The translations under genes and the position numbers were made by a program. Below, in pieces: positions 16,906-25,611 of a stretch of DNA of 64,000 bases; the stretch's first letter is position 1; each line of letters opens with the position of its first letter. The stretch lies in contig CANQBA010000005.1 of NCBI GenBank assembly GCA_947589545.1, positions 28,874 to 92,873 of the forward strand, read 5' to 3'. This DNA is from an uncultured Oscillospiraceae bacterium. Its GTDB lineage: Bacteria > Bacillota > Clostridia > Oscillospirales > Oscillospiraceae. Below the pieces are notes generated by a model. That model was not told where the DNA came from, ran no database searches, and saw only the letters and a list, made by a program, of their open reading frames with translations.

Positions 16906-18567
16906 TCATTCCTCCGGCTTGGGGAAGGTCACGGTGACGGTGGTGCCGGAGGGGGAGCTTTGCAAGTCGATGGCCGCAGAGTGGAGCTGGGCGGCGTGCT
17001 TGACGATGCTGAGGCCGAGGCCGGTACCGCCGCGGGCTTTGGAGCGGCTCTTGTCTACGCGGTAGAAGCGCTCGAAAACGCGGGGCTGGTGCTCCGGGGG
17101 GATGCCGATGCCGGTGTCGGAGACGGTGAGGGCGACCTGCTCTGCCTCGTTCTTCACGGAGACGGCGACGCTGCCGCCGGGGCGGTTATATTTGATGGCG
17201 TTGTCCGTGAGGTTGTAGACGACGGAGGACAAAAGCTGGGGGATGCCGGTAATTTTCGCGCTCTCGCCGTTGAGGGTGACATTGACGCCGGCCTTTTCCG
17301 CCTCGGCGTTGAGGGCTTTGACGGTCTCCCCGGCGATGGCGTAGAGGTCGCAAGGTTCGCGCTTCATGTCCGCCGCGCCCTCGTCCAAGTGGGAGAGATG
17401 GATGATGTCCTCGACTAATCGGGTCATCCGCTGGGCTTCGTTGTAGATGCGGGCGTAAAACTCCTGCCGGTCAGCGTCTTTGACCAGACCGTTCATCAAG
17501 AGCTCCGCCGACCCCGCGATGGTGTGGAGGGGCGTTTTCAGCTCGTGGGACACGTTGGCGGAGAACTCCCGGCGCAGGGCCTCCCGCTCATGCCGCTCCG
17601 TGATGTCTATGACCAGCACCACGGCGCCGGAGACCTTTTCCTCTGACAGCACCGGGCTTGCCAGGAGCTCATATTGCCGGCCTTTAAGCTCTACGGATCG
17701 CTCCCCGTGGCGGCCCTCCAGCGCGTCACGCACAAGCTCGGACAGCTCCGGGCCACGGTTCACCGAAAGGACGTCCCGGCCAAGGCAGGATTTGCCGGCG
17801 TCGAAGATCTCCCGCGCCGCCCGGTTTATGGACAGCACCACGCCGCGAGAGGTGAGCAAAAGCATCCCCTCCGCCATATTCTCTGTGATGACCTCCAACT
17901 CCTTCTGCTTTTGAAGGAGCTTTTCGCTTTGCCGGACAATCTCCCGCTGCTGGGTGTCGATGCGGTGAAAGAGGGGCGCCAGCTCGTCAAAGCCCTCGTT
18001 TTTCAGCGGCTCGTCCAAGTTGAGCGAGTTTAAGGGCTTCACAATTTGCCGGGATAAGCGCGACGCCAGGAAAAGCGACAGCCCCAAGGCAACAAAAACG
18101 ATGATGATCATGGGCTCCAGCATCCCCATGATCAGGGTCAAAATGGAGTTTTGAGACACCGACAGCCGCAAAACAGTGCCGTCCGGGAGCCGCTGGGCCC
18201 GGTAGAAGGCCCGCTCGGTGAGGGTGGCGGAGGTGCGAGAGCTTTCGCCCGCGCCGCTTTCCAGGGCCTCGCGAATTTCCTCCCGCTCAAGGTGGTTTTC
18301 CATTTTCCCGGCGTCGGCGTCGCTATCGTAGAGAACGCTGCCGTCGGCGTCCACCCAAGTCACGCGAAAACGCTCCGTGTTGAGGCCCTCAAAATAGCCT
18401 ATGCCCTCTTGGGATACGGCGTGGGCGGCAAGCTCCGTCTCCGCGCGAAGCTGACCGACCTGCACCGCGGAGAAATAATCGTAGAGCACCCACAGAAAAA
18501 GCACCGCCGAGGCCAGGAACACCCCCACGGCGGCAAGACTGATGGCGCGAAAAATACGTTTTGTCAC
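16906..18567 (-). CDS. phoR: PhoR-type phosphate-sensing histidine kinase
   Basis: 553 residues from GTG 18567, which overlaps the phoB stop as GTGA and has GGAGG 7 bases upstream. A first membrane helix (about 8-30), an extracytoplasmic sensor of about 120 residues and a second helix (ILTLIMGMLEPMIIIVFVAL) come first. A HAMP-like linker (SRQIVKPLNSLN) and a PAS domain follow. The kinase core has SHELKTPLHTIAG with the phospho-acceptor His near 342, DNAIKYNRPGG, DTGIGIPPEHQPRVFERFYR and GTGLGLSIVKHAA. It should phosphorylate PhoB at low phosphate. Position directly after phoB at the end of the pst-phoU unit supports PhoR. Confidence 0.92.
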   Translation of the reverse strand: MTKRIFRAISLAAVGVFLASAVLFLWVLYDYFSAVQVGQLRAETELAAHAVSQEGIGYFEGLNTERFRVTWVDADGSVLYDSDADAGKMENHLEREEIREALESGAGESSRTSATLTERAFYRAQRLPDGTVLRLSVSQNSILTLIMGMLEPMIIIVFVALGLSLFLASRLSRQIVKPLNSLNLDEPLKNEGFDELAPLFHRIDTQQREIVRQSEKLLQKQKELEVITENMAEGMLLLTSRGVVLSINRAAREIFDAGKSCLGRDVLSVNRGPELSELVRDALEGRHGERSVELKGRQYELLASPVLSEEKVSGAVVLVIDITERHEREALRREFSANVSHELKTPLHTIAGSAELLMNGLVKDADRQEFYARIYNEAQRMTRLVEDIIHLSHLDEGAADMKREPCDLYAIAGETVKALNAEAEKAGVNVTLNGESAKITGIPQLLSSVVYNLTDNAIKYNRPGGSVAVSVKNEAEQVALTVSDTGIGIPPEHQPRVFERFYRVDKSRSKARGGTGLGLSIVKHAAQLHSAAIDLQSSPSGTTVTVTFPKPEE

Positions 18568-19238
18568 GGTTTTGCCTCCCATCTGTACCCCACGCCCCGG
18601 ACGGTGGCCAGCATCTCCCCGCATGCGCCCAGCTTGGAGCGGAGCGTCCCCACGTGGACGTCTACGGTCCGGGTCTCGCCCTCGTAGGCCGCGCCCCAGA
18701 CGGCATCTAAAAGCTGTCCGCGGGTGAACACCGTTCCGGGGGAGGCCATCAGGGCCTTCAAAAGCTCAAATTCTTTCAGGGTAAGTTCCACCCGCTTGCC
18801 GTCCACGGCGACGGTATGTTCCCGGAGATTCACGGTGAGGCCGCCGGAGCGAAGGACGCTCTTTTCATTCTTTGTCCCGGTCCTGCGGAGCACCGCCTTT
18901 ACGCGGGACACCATCTCCATCATCCCGAAGGGCTTGGCAAGGTAATCGTCGGCCCCCAAATCCAGGCCCAGCACCTTGTCGTACTCCGTCCCCTTGGCCG
19001 TGGCCATGATGACGGGGATGTCCGAGGTGGCCGTATTTGACCGGAGGCGCTTTAAAATCCCGATCCCGTCCTCGCCGGGGAGCATGATGTCCAGCAATAC
19101 AAGATCCGGCTTTTGTCCATGAACGGCCTTCCAAAAAGATGCCCCGTCGGGAAAGCCCCGCGCCTCCAGCCCCGCCGCGTTCAGCGCGTAGACCATCAGT
19201 TCTCGGATGCCGGGTTCGTCCTCCACACAGTAGATCAC
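18564..19238 (-). CDS. phoB: PhoB-type OmpR-family response regulator
   Basis: 224 residues from GTG 19238, chosen because AGGGAGG lies 8 bases upstream and the protein then begins VIYCVEDEPGIRELM, as PhoB does; a GTG at 19247 overlaps that Shine-Dalgarno. The receiver has the acidic pair ED near residues 6-7, the phospho-Asp in LVLLDIMLPGEDG near 51, a Thr/Ala switch in IMATAKG and the conserved Lys in DYLAKPF. The winged-helix effector has LTLKEFELLKALMASPGTVFTR and RTVDVHVGTLRSKLG. A pho-box-like array lies between it and phoU. Confidence 0.93.
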   Translation of the reverse strand: MIYCVEDEPGIRELMVYALNAAGLEARGFPDGASFWKAVHGQKPDLVLLDIMLPGEDGIGILKRLRSNTATSDIPVIMATAKGTEYDKVLGLDLGADDYLAKPFGMMEMVSRVKAVLRRTGTKNEKSVLRSGGLTVNLREHTVAVDGKRVELTLKEFELLKALMASPGTVFTRGQLLDAVWGAAYEGETRTVDVHVGTLRSKLGACGEMLATVRGVGYRWEAKP

Positions 19239-19277
19239 GGAAAACACCTCCCTTACCGCCCATTATAAATCGTCAAG

Positions 19278-19316
19278 GTAAAATTCAAAATCAAGCCGTT
19301 GTAAAATGTTTGTAAA
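19278..19316 (-). promoter_or_regulatory. PHO box upstream of phoB
   Basis: On the minus strand TTTACA (19316-19311) and TTTACA (19305-19300) are followed by TTGATT (19294-19289) and a TTTTAC (19283-19278), each starting 11 bases after the previous one. Direct TT(T/A)ACA repeats with 11-base spacing are the Bacillus-type PhoP/PhoB box. This predicts autoregulation of phoB-phoR apart from the upstream pst genes. TATAAT-like sequence follows before the start codon. Confidence 0.65.
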
Positions 19317-19322
19317 GTCTAT

Positions 19323-19967
19323 CTATTCCGGTTCCTTCTCCCCCGTGACGGCGTAGAGCACCCATTTCGCGATGTTCACGGCGTGGTCGCCCATGCGCTC
19401 CAAATATTTTGCCACCATCAGCAGGTCCAGCGCCGCCTCCCCGTCCGGGTCAGGGCCGCGGAGCGTACCGATGAGGGCGCCTTTGATGCGGTTGAAGTGC
19501 CCGTCCACCACGTCGTCGTAGTCGATGACGGTTCGCGCCAGCTCCCGGTCGCTTTTCACAAAGGCGTCGATGCTGTCCGTCACCATTTTGATGGCGGCCA
19601 GGGCCATATCGTGGATGTTAAGGCCGTTTTGTTCCGCTGTGATATGTCCCATGGAGACGATCTCCGCGATGTCGCCGGAGTTGTCCCCGATGCGCTCCAT
19701 GTCCGTCACCATCTTGAGCGCCGAGGAGATGACCCGCAGATCAGTGGCAACGGGCTGCTGCTGGAGGAGGAGCTTGATGCAAAGGTTTTCGATGTCCCGC
19801 TCGGCCCGGTCGATTTTTTCAACAAAGTCAAAGACCCCTTGGGCCTTTTCCGCGTCCGCCTCCTCCAGCGCCTTGGCGGAGAGGGCAATGGCGCTCTCGC
19901 ACAGGGCGCCCATGGCGATCAGGTTCCGGTGAAGGGCCTCCAGCTGTTCGTCAAACTTACTGCGCAT
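19323..19967 (-). CDS. phoU: Phosphate signalling regulator PhoU
   Basis: 214 residues from ATG 19967, which shares one base with the pstB stop (TAATG). It begins [20 protein letters not shown] and has the two-fold PhoU repeat with metal-binding acidic blocks: EKIDRAERDIENLC, ERIGDNSGDIAEI, and in the second half DYDDVVDGHFNRIK and KYLERMGDHAVNIAKW. PhoU links the Pst transporter to PhoR and keeps the regulon off when phosphate is plentiful. It is translationally coupled to pstB. Confidence 0.95.
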   Translation of the reverse strand: MRSKFDEQLEALHRNLIAMGALCESAIALSAKALEEADAEKAQGVFDFVEKIDRAERDIENLCIKLLLQQQPVATDLRVISSALKMVTDMERIGDNSGDIAEIVSMGHITAEQNGLNIHDMALAAIKMVTDSIDAFVKSDRELARTVIDYDDVVDGHFNRIKGALIGTLRGPDPDGEAALDLLMVAKYLERMGDHAVNIAKWVLYAVTGEKEPE

Positions 19968-20725
19968 TATCCAAACCTCCCCGTGATGTAATCCTCGGTG
20001 CGCTTGTCGGCGGGATTGGAGAACATCTTCTCCGTGTGCCCAAACTCGATGAGCTCTCCCAGGAGGAAAAACGCCGTTCTGTCCGAGACGCGCACCGCCT
20101 GCTGCATGTTGTGGGTAACCATGACGATGGTGTAGTCCGCTTTGAGCTCCATGACCAGCTCCTCGATTTTCGAGGTGGAGATGGGGTCCAGCGCCGAGGT
20201 GGACTCGTCCATCAGCAAAACGTCCGGCTTCACGGCGAGAGCGCGGGCGATGCAAAGCCTCTGCTGCTGGCCCCCGGAGAGGCCCAGGGCGGATTTTTTG
20301 AGCCGGTCCTTCACCTCGTCCCAGATGGCGGCGGCGCGGAGGGATTCCTCCACGATCTCATCGAGTTTTGCGCGGCTCCGGGTGCCGTGGGTGCGCGGCC
20401 CGTAGGCCACGTTGTCATAGACGGACATGGGGAAGGGGTTTGGCTTTTGGAACACCATGCCGATGCTGCGGCGAAGCTCTGTCACGTCCCTGCCCGGTTC
20501 GTAAATTTCCTCCCCGCGATAGGTAAGTGAACCCGTCACCTTTACGCCCTCGATGAGGTCGTTCATGCGGTTGACGATCCGCAAAAAGGTGGATTTTCCG
20601 CACCCGGAGGGGCCGATGAGGGCGGTGATGCGTTTTTCCGGGATGTCCAGGGAGATATTTTTCAGCGCGTGGGTCTCGCCGTAGTAGAAGTCGAGACCCC
20701 TCGCGGAAATAATCGTGTCAGCCAT
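19967..20725 (-). CDS. pstB: Phosphate ABC transporter ATP-binding protein
   Basis: 252 residues from ATG 20725 ([22 protein letters not shown]). Walker A is [12 protein letters not shown], the Q-loop lies in [21 protein letters not shown] (quoted in two parts across the PstB-specific PNPFPMS signature), the ABC signature is [15 protein letters not shown], Walker B is [15 protein letters not shown] and the switch His is in MVTHNMQQA. It powers high-affinity phosphate import on the inner face of the membrane. Encoded between pstA and phoU, as is standard. Confidence 0.97.
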   Translation of the reverse strand: MADTIISARGLDFYYGETHALKNISLDIPEKRITALIGPSGCGKSTFLRIVNRMNDLIEGVKVTGSLTYRGEEIYEPGRDVTELRRSIGMVFQKPNPFPMSVYDNVAYGPRTHGTRSRAKLDEIVEESLRAAAIWDEVKDRLKKSALGLSGGQQQRLCIARALAVKPDVLLMDESTSALDPISTSKIEELVMELKADYTIVMVTHNMQQAVRVSDRTAFFLLGELIEFGHTEKMFSNPADKRTEDYITGRFG

Positions 20726-20727
20726 AG

Positions 20728-21567
20728 TCAGCTCCTTTTCAGCTTCTTGCCCAGCGCGCTGGCCGTAAGATTGATGATCACCGTGAGAATGAGCAGAATC
20801 GTGGCAATGGAAAAGGCCACGCCGAAGTCGGCGTTCTCCTTGGCGTAGTGGTAGAGCGCCACGGTCAGCGTGGAGCCCGACGCCCGCGCCAAGCGGCCCG
20901 GGGAGAAGTCCTGCATCGCCATACTCATGCCGGCGGTGTACATGAGTACCGCGCTCTCCCCCACCACGCGCCCCACGGCCAGGATGCACCCGGTGACGAT
21001 GCCGTCCACGCTGGAGGGCAGGATCACCGTGCGGATCATGCGCCATTTCCCGCTTCCAAGGCCCAGCGCCCCCTCCCGGTAGGACTGGGGCACGGTCTTA
21101 AGGCTTTCTTGCGTCGACCTTATGATGGTGGGCAAAATCATCATGACCATGGTCAGGGACCCGGCCAGCAGGGTCTTTTGCAGTTTGAGGGCCGTGCAAA
21201 AGACGATGACGCCCACCAATGCGTAAATGATGCTGGGGATACCCGCCAGGGCCTCGGAGGCAAACTCAATGACCGCCACGAGCCTTCTGTTCCGGGCGTA
21301 TTCCGTCAGATAGATCGCCGCCCCCACACCCAAGGGCAGGGCAATCAGCAGGGAGACGACGACCACAAACAGCGTATTTTTGATAGCCGGCGCTATGCCG
21401 ATTGTCCCCCTTAAGACGCTCTCCGAGGCGGTAAGAAAGCTCCAACTGATGCCGCCCACGCCCCGGATCAGGATGTAGCCGATGAGGAATATGAGCAGCC
21501 CCACCGTGAGGGCCGAACAGCCGTAGAGGAGCGTCCGTGCCCCGATGTCGTATAGTTTTCTGCGCAT
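20728..21567 (-). CDS. pstA: Phosphate ABC transporter permease PstA
   Basis: 279 residues with six predicted membrane helices, the first at about residues 14-35 ([20 protein letters not shown]). The BPD_transp_1 EAA-type loop that contacts PstB reads [22 protein letters not shown]. It pairs with PstC to form the phosphate channel. It starts one base after pstC stops and ends two bases before pstB starts. Confidence 0.96.
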   Translation of the reverse strand: MRRKLYDIGARTLLYGCSALTVGLLIFLIGYILIRGVGGISWSFLTASESVLRGTIGIAPAIKNTLFVVVVSLLIALPLGVGAAIYLTEYARNRRLVAVIEFASEALAGIPSIIYALVGVIVFCTALKLQKTLLAGSLTMVMMILPTIIRSTQESLKTVPQSYREGALGLGSGKWRMIRTVILPSSVDGIVTGCILAVGRVVGESAVLMYTAGMSMAMQDFSPGRLARASGSTLTVALYHYAKENADFGVAFSIATILLILTVIINLTASALGKKLKRS

Positions 21568-21568
21568 G

Positions 21569-22441
21569 TCAGTTCTCCTTCTCCCGCTTCAAAACAAGGT
21601 TCAAAAACGCGTTGATGAGCATAATAAAGAGGAACAGCACAAGACCGATGGAAAAAAGCGCCTGCCGCTGTAAGCTCCCGTCCTGGGAGTAGTTAAGCTC
21701 GATGGAAATGCCCGTGGTGAGAAACCGCACGGATTTTGTGAGACTTGGCATGTTGGCCACGTTCCCGGCCACCATCATGATTGCCATGGCCTCCCCAATG
21801 GCCCGCCCGATGCCCAGCACCACCGCCGCCGCGATGCCGCTCTTGGCGGCGGGGGCGGAGACGCGGAAGTACGTTTCCAGCTTTGTGGCCCCCAGTGCCA
21901 GGGATGCCTCCTCGTACTCCTTCGGCACCGCCTCCAGGGCCGTCTCGGAGAGGGAGATGATGTTGGGGAGGATCATAATGGTGAGGACTACGATAGCCGC
22001 CAGTAAGCTGTCCCCGGCGGGCAGGTTCAGCCAATTTCTCAGCGCCGGGACAAGGACGCACATCCCCACCAGGCCGTAGACCACCGAGGGAATACCCGCC
22101 AGGAGGCTGACGGCGGGGCGGATAATATTGGCAAGCCATTTCGGGGCGGCCTTGGCGAGAAATACCGCCGTGAAAAACCCGATGGGCACGCCGATGACCA
22201 CGGCCCCCGCCGTGCCGTATATAGAGGTGAGGATGAGCGGCAGGATGCCGTATTGATCCTGCCCCGCCGCCCAGGTCTTTCCGAGAAGGAACCTCCTAAG
22301 CCCGATCTCCCGTATGGCCGGAAGCCCGGAGATGATGAGATACACGCTGATGAGCAGTACGAACCCCACCGCCATAAGCCCGCAGAGGGTGAAGATAAGC
22401 TGCATAGCCCGCTCCACGGCCTTCCATTTCGCTTTTTTCAT
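21569..22441 (-). CDS. pstC: Phosphate ABC transporter permease PstC
   Basis: 290 residues. A cytoplasmic start (MKKAKWKAVERAMQ) leads into six membrane segments. The ABC-coupling loop reads YEEASLALGATKLETYFRVSAP, and a PstC-like RFLLGKTW block lies in the first large loop. It forms the transmembrane pore with PstA. It is separated from pstS by one base, so the four transport genes form a tight operon. Confidence 0.96.
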   Translation of the reverse strand: MKKAKWKAVERAMQLIFTLCGLMAVGFVLLISVYLIISGLPAIREIGLRRFLLGKTWAAGQDQYGILPLILTSIYGTAGAVVIGVPIGFFTAVFLAKAAPKWLANIIRPAVSLLAGIPSVVYGLVGMCVLVPALRNWLNLPAGDSLLAAIVVLTIMILPNIISLSETALEAVPKEYEEASLALGATKLETYFRVSAPAAKSGIAAAVVLGIGRAIGEAMAIMMVAGNVANMPSLTKSVRFLTTGISIELNYSQDGSLQRQALFSIGLVLFLFIMLINAFLNLVLKREKEN

Positions 22442-22442
22442 G

Positions 22443-23255
22443 TCAGTTGGGGGACACCGCGCCCGCCGCGGCTATGTACTCGGCGGCCTCGGCGCTGGCA
22501 GCGAAGTCCAGGAACGCCTGGGCGGCTTTGGAGAGCTCAACACCCTTCTTGGTGACCATGACGAAGGGGCGCTGGATGGTGTAAGTGCCGTCCTTGACAG
22601 TGGCCTCGCTGGGCGCGACGCCGTTGACCTTGACGGCGGTGACTGTGTCGTTCACGGCGGAGAGGCTGGCGTAGCCGATGGCGTTTTCATTCCCTGCAAC
22701 ATTCCCGATGACGTCGCCGGTGGAGCCGTACTCGTTTGTGTAGGCGCAAGCGCCCTCCACGCCCACGATCTCCTCGAAGGCCGTGCGGGTACCGGAGCCG
22801 TCCTCGCGCCCGTACACCGCAATGGGGGCGTCGGCGCCGCCAAGCTCGGACCAATTTTTGATTTTGCCGGTGAAGATATCCGCGATCTGGGCGGTAGTCA
22901 GTTCAGTCACGGTGCTTTTGGGGTTCACCACGATGGCCACGCCGTCCAGCGCCACAACGTGGGCGACGGCGCCCTTTTCCTCCTCCTCGGCCTTCAGCGC
23001 CCGGCTGGAAAGGCCAATGTCGCAGGTCCCGTCCAGCACCCCGCTGATGCCGGACCCGGACCCGGTGCCGGAGTAGTTAACAGTGATGTCCGGCTCCTTT
23101 TCCCGGAACGCCTCCGTCAGCGCCCCCATCACGTCCGCCATGGACGTGGACCCGTCCGTGTTCACCGTGCCGGACATACCGCCCTCCGAGCAGCCGGCAA
23201 GAAGGGCCACAAGCATCACAGCGGCGACCATCATCGCCAAAATTTTCTTTTTCAT
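22443..23255 (-). CDS. pstS: Phosphate-binding lipoprotein PstS
   Basis: 270 residues. A type II signal peptide with lipobox (LVALLAGCSEGG, lipidated Cys about 22) anchors it to the outer face of the membrane. Phosphate-ligand segments are clear: NTDGSTSMADVMGAL, SGTGSGSGISGV, DIGLSSRAL, and GREDGSGTRTAFEEIVG. It captures phosphate and delivers it to PstC/PstA. It is the first gene of the pst unit and has a ribosome binding site AGGAGAAC. Confidence 0.96.
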   Translation of the reverse strand: MKKKILAMMVAAVMLVALLAGCSEGGMSGTVNTDGSTSMADVMGALTEAFREKEPDITVNYSGTGSGSGISGVLDGTCDIGLSSRALKAEEEEKGAVAHVVALDGVAIVVNPKSTVTELTTAQIADIFTGKIKNWSELGGADAPIAVYGREDGSGTRTAFEEIVGVEGACAYTNEYGSTGDVIGNVAGNENAIGYASLSAVNDTVTAVKVNGVAPSEATVKDGTYTIQRPFVMVTKKGVELSKAAQAFLDFAASAEAAEYIAAAGAVSPN

Positions 23256-23316
23256 AACAGTTGTTCTCCTTTTTTACACTTTTTCGCTTTCGCGTTACGG
23301 GTATATTGTACAGCAC

Positions 23317-23361
23317 CAATCATCAAATCTGCTGCCTTGCAATCATCAAATCCTTGTAAAG
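23317..23361 (-). promoter_or_regulatory. Repeats upstream of pstS, possible weak PHO box
   Basis: CAATCATCAAATC occurs twice on the plus strand (23317-23329 and 23340-23352), followed by TGTAAA near 23356. On the minus strand this reads TTTACA, then TTTGATGATTG twice, with TT-rich hexamers at roughly 11-base steps. The match to a pho box is poorer than at phoB. The position, 60-100 bases before the pstS start, is right for PhoB control. Confidence 0.4.
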
Positions 23362-23383
23362 TCTGCCTCCGTCAAAATTACGC

Positions 23384-23413
23384 TTGACAACCGCCTGTCC
23401 CGTCTGGTACAAT
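23384..23413 (+). promoter_or_regulatory. Promoter of the riboswitch-transporter unit
   Basis: TTGACA (23384-23389), 18-base spacer, TACAAT (23408-23413). The predicted start near 23420 falls exactly at the 5' strand of the riboswitch P1 helix. It diverges from pstS. Confidence 0.7.
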
Positions 23414-23418
23414 TCCAC

Positions 23419-23724
23419 CGTAAAAGGGAGTAGTTGGCGCCCTGCGGGCGCGGAGCGGCTCGTCACCACGCTTTAAGGTGACGGAAGTCGAACTACGCCG
23501 GTTTCTGACGGCGGATTTGCGCCCATGCAGCGTCAAAGCCCTTGGAAATACGAAAGTATTCCCTGCGGGCTTTTCCTTGCCTGGACACAAATCCGCTCGC
23601 TAGAAACTGCTTCGCACTCCACGCGGCGCTGTTCGACTCCCGTCACCTTATGGCCGGGCCGCCCTGGACGGTACGGTCCATTGCGAGACTTTTACCGCAT
23701 AAAACGCGGTAGAAGTCTTTTTTT
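23419..23724 (+). promoter_or_regulatory. yybP-ykoY-like (Mn2+) riboswitch with terminator
   Basis: The 5' edge GTAAAAGGGAGTAG and 3' edge GCGAGACTTTTACC fit the two conserved ends of the yybP-ykoY motif, with GTAAAAG (23420-23426) pairing with CTTTTAC (23689-23695) as P1. The same 3' strand also starts a terminator: GACTTTTACCGC (23687-23698) pairs with GCGGTAGAAGTC (23706-23717), followed by seven T. P1 and terminator are therefore exclusive, which predicts that ligand binding turns the transporter on. The element is about 280 bases, far above the usual 100-150, because of a large nested hairpin at 23475-23649; without it about 100 bases remain. Confidence 0.72.
23475..23649. repeat. Nested long hairpin inside the riboswitch arm
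   Basis: Complementary pairs nest inward: AAGGTGACGG (23475-23484) with CCGTCACCTT (23640-23649); AGTCGAAC (23486-23493) with GTTCGACT (23631-23638); TTTCT with AGAAA (23502, 23602); GCGGATTTG (23511-23519) with CAAATCCGC (23588-23596); AAAGCCC (23535-23541) with GGGCTTT (23567-23573); and a GAAA tetraloop at 23552-23555 capped by GGAAATAC/GTATTCC. It looks like a palindromic element inserted into a riboswitch loop, or an unusually grown natural arm. Confidence 0.65.
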
Positions 23725-23748
23725 CGCCGCGAAATTCGGGAGGGTTTT

Positions 23749-25017
23749 ATGAAAATCTTCGCGCTTATTCTCTTCATCGTCACCTACGCCCTGATGATCG
23801 CCCTGCAAAAGGCGCGGCCATGGGTAGCTTTGGGCAGTGCCGCCGTGTTCGTCGCCGCCGGGATCGTCCCCCTCGCCGACATATTTCCCTCCATCGACTT
23901 CAACGTTCTCTTGATGCTGGCGGGAACCATGGGCACCGTGTCGCTGTTCATCGCCTCCGGTATGCCGGGGAGATTGGCGGAGATACTTCTTCAAAAGGTG
24001 CCCAACACCATGTGGGTGGCCGTGGCCATGTCCCTCTTTGCCGGTATCGTCTCCGCCTTTATCGACAACGTGGCGACGGTGCTGATGATCGCGCCGGTGG
24101 GGATGGCAGTGGCGAAGAAGCTGAAAATTTCCCCAGTGCCCCTCATTATCTGCATCGCTGTCAGCTCCAACCTGCAGGGCGCGGCCACATTGGTGGGGGA
24201 CACCACCAGCGTCATGCTGGGCGGCTACGCCGGTATGGATTTTCTGGACTTCATCTTCATGGACGGCCGCCCCGGCATCTTCTTCGCCGTGGAGCTGGGG
24301 GCACTGGTTACCGTCCCCGTCATTATGTTCATTTTCCGGCATGACCGGCAGAAGGTGGAGGCAGCGGAGGAGACGCAGGTCAAGGATTATTTTCCAACCG
24401 CCCTCCTGCTTGCCAACATCGCCCTGCTCATCGGCGCGTCCTTTATCCCAAATAAGCCCTCCGTCACCAATGGGCTCATCTGCGTGGCCGTATTCCTCGC
24501 GGGCGCTGTGAAGGCCGCACTGTCCTCTCGCGGCCTTACCCCCGTGAAAAAGGCCCTCCGGGACATTGACTATGAGACAATTTTGCTTCTGGCGGGCCTC
24601 TTTATCGTCATCCGGGGCATCATGAGCGCCGGGATCATCGACGACATCAGCGGCATCTTCGTAAAGCTGGGCGGGAATCATATCTTCCTTCTCTACACCG
24701 TCATCGTCTGGGGCTCGGTGCTGATCTCCGCCTTTGTGGACAATATCCCCTACGTGGCCACCATGCTCCCGGTGATCCAAGGAGTGGCCGCCGCCATGGG
24801 CGTGGAGCCCACACTTTTGTACTTCGGCCTTCTCTCCGGCGCCACCCTGGGCGGAAACCTGACCCCCATCGGCGCCTCGGCTAACATCGCGGGGATCGGT
24901 ATCCTGAGAAAAGCTGGTTTTGAGGTCAAGACCTCCGACTTTGCCCGTATCGGCGTGCCCTTCACCCTCTGTGCCGTGCTGACCGGGTACCTCTTCTGCT
25001 GGTTTGTGTGGGGATGA
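23749..25017 (+). CDS. SLC13/ArsB-type ion transporter
   Basis: 422 residues, about eleven membrane segments in two inverted halves. The half-sites have the family's re-entrant-loop sequences: DNVATVLMIAPVGMA with SSNLQGAATLVGDTTSVMLG in the first half, and DNIPYVATMLPVIQG with LSGATLGGNLTPIGASANI in the second. These are CitMHS/ArsB/NhaD-superfamily features; substrates range from arsenite to citrate to Na+/H+. A ribosome binding site (GGGAGG) lies just after the riboswitch terminator. Control by a yybP-ykoY element suggests a role in Mn2+ or pH homeostasis, for example metal or metal-anion export; this is inference. A TIGR04076-type gene follows. Confidence 0.88.
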   Translation: MKIFALILFIVTYALMIALQKARPWVALGSAAVFVAAGIVPLADIFPSIDFNVLLMLAGTMGTVSLFIASGMPGRLAEILLQKVPNTMWVAVAMSLFAGIVSAFIDNVATVLMIAPVGMAVAKKLKISPVPLIICIAVSSNLQGAATLVGDTTSVMLGGYAGMDFLDFIFMDGRPGIFFAVELGALVTVPVIMFIFRHDRQKVEAAEETQVKDYFPTALLLANIALLIGASFIPNKPSVTNGLICVAVFLAGAVKAALSSRGLTPVKKALRDIDYETILLLAGLFIVIRGIMSAGIIDDISGIFVKLGGNHIFLLYTVIVWGSVLISAFVDNIPYVATMLPVIQGVAAAMGVEPTLLYFGLLSGATLGGNLTPIGASANIAGIGILRKAGFEVKTSDFARIGVPFTLCAVLTGYLFCWFVWG

Positions 25018-25042
25018 TTCTGTATGCAAGGAGACGCTTACT

Positions 25043-25453
25043 ATGAAACACGAATGTAAGATCACCGTCCTGGAGACAAAGTGCTTTCCGGAGCTTCAGG
25101 CGAAATACCTGGCCGACCCCAAGTCCGGCCCGTGCCCCTTTTTTAAGGTGGGGGATACGTTTTTGCTGAAGCGCACGCCGCAACAGGACGATTTCTATCA
25201 CCTGATGAACGGGAAATTCTGCGGCGAGGCGTGGGACGCCGTGAGCCGGTATGTTTACGCGTCCCTCCAGGGCGGCTCCATTATGAAGGGCTGGACGAAC
25301 GACGACCGAATGATGATCGCCTGCTGCAATGACGGCACAAGACCCGTGATTTTTAAGATTGAACGGATCGATATCCCTGAAAACGCCGAGGAGCGGGCGT
25401 GGCTTGAAAAGCAGGATTTCAGCAATTCAGCGGAGGACGCGTATACGGGCTGA
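25043..25453 (+). CDS. TIGR04076-type small protein
   Basis: 136 residues from ATG 25043 (AAGGAGA upstream). The sequence KHECKITVLETKCFPELQ, CPFFKVGDTFLL, CGEAWDAVSRYVYASLQGG and MIACCNDGTRPVIFKIERI matches the TIGR04076 family of about 100-residue proteins as I remember it. Six or more conserved Cys positions hint at a metal or redox role; none is proven. It starts 26 bases after the transporter gene and so is probably under the same riboswitch. Confidence 0.75.
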   Translation: MKHECKITVLETKCFPELQAKYLADPKSGPCPFFKVGDTFLLKRTPQQDDFYHLMNGKFCGEAWDAVSRYVYASLQGGSIMKGWTNDDRMMIACCNDGTRPVIFKIERIDIPENAEERAWLEKQDFSNSAEDAYTG

Positions 25454-25611
25454 TCTATGCAAATTCGGTTCAAGGCCGTCACGTTTACCCAAAAAACTCT
25501 CCGCCGCCGATATGGCAGCGAGGAGTTTGCGCGTTGCGGCAAGTAAACTACAGATATAAGAAAAACGTTTCTGCACGGTAGATCAAGCAAAAGCCATAAA
25601 GAAAAAATATC

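Noticed and set aside
23475..23649. tRNA-like ends GGTGACGG and GTTCGACTCCCGTCACC
   Set aside because: They look like an acceptor stem and T-loop, but no D-arm or anticodon arm fits and the length is about 175 bases; a nested hairpin explains them better.
23692..25065. 457-codon minus-strand frame opposite the SLC13-like transporter
   Set aside because: His/Gly/Asp-rich translation typical of an antisense shadow of a membrane protein.
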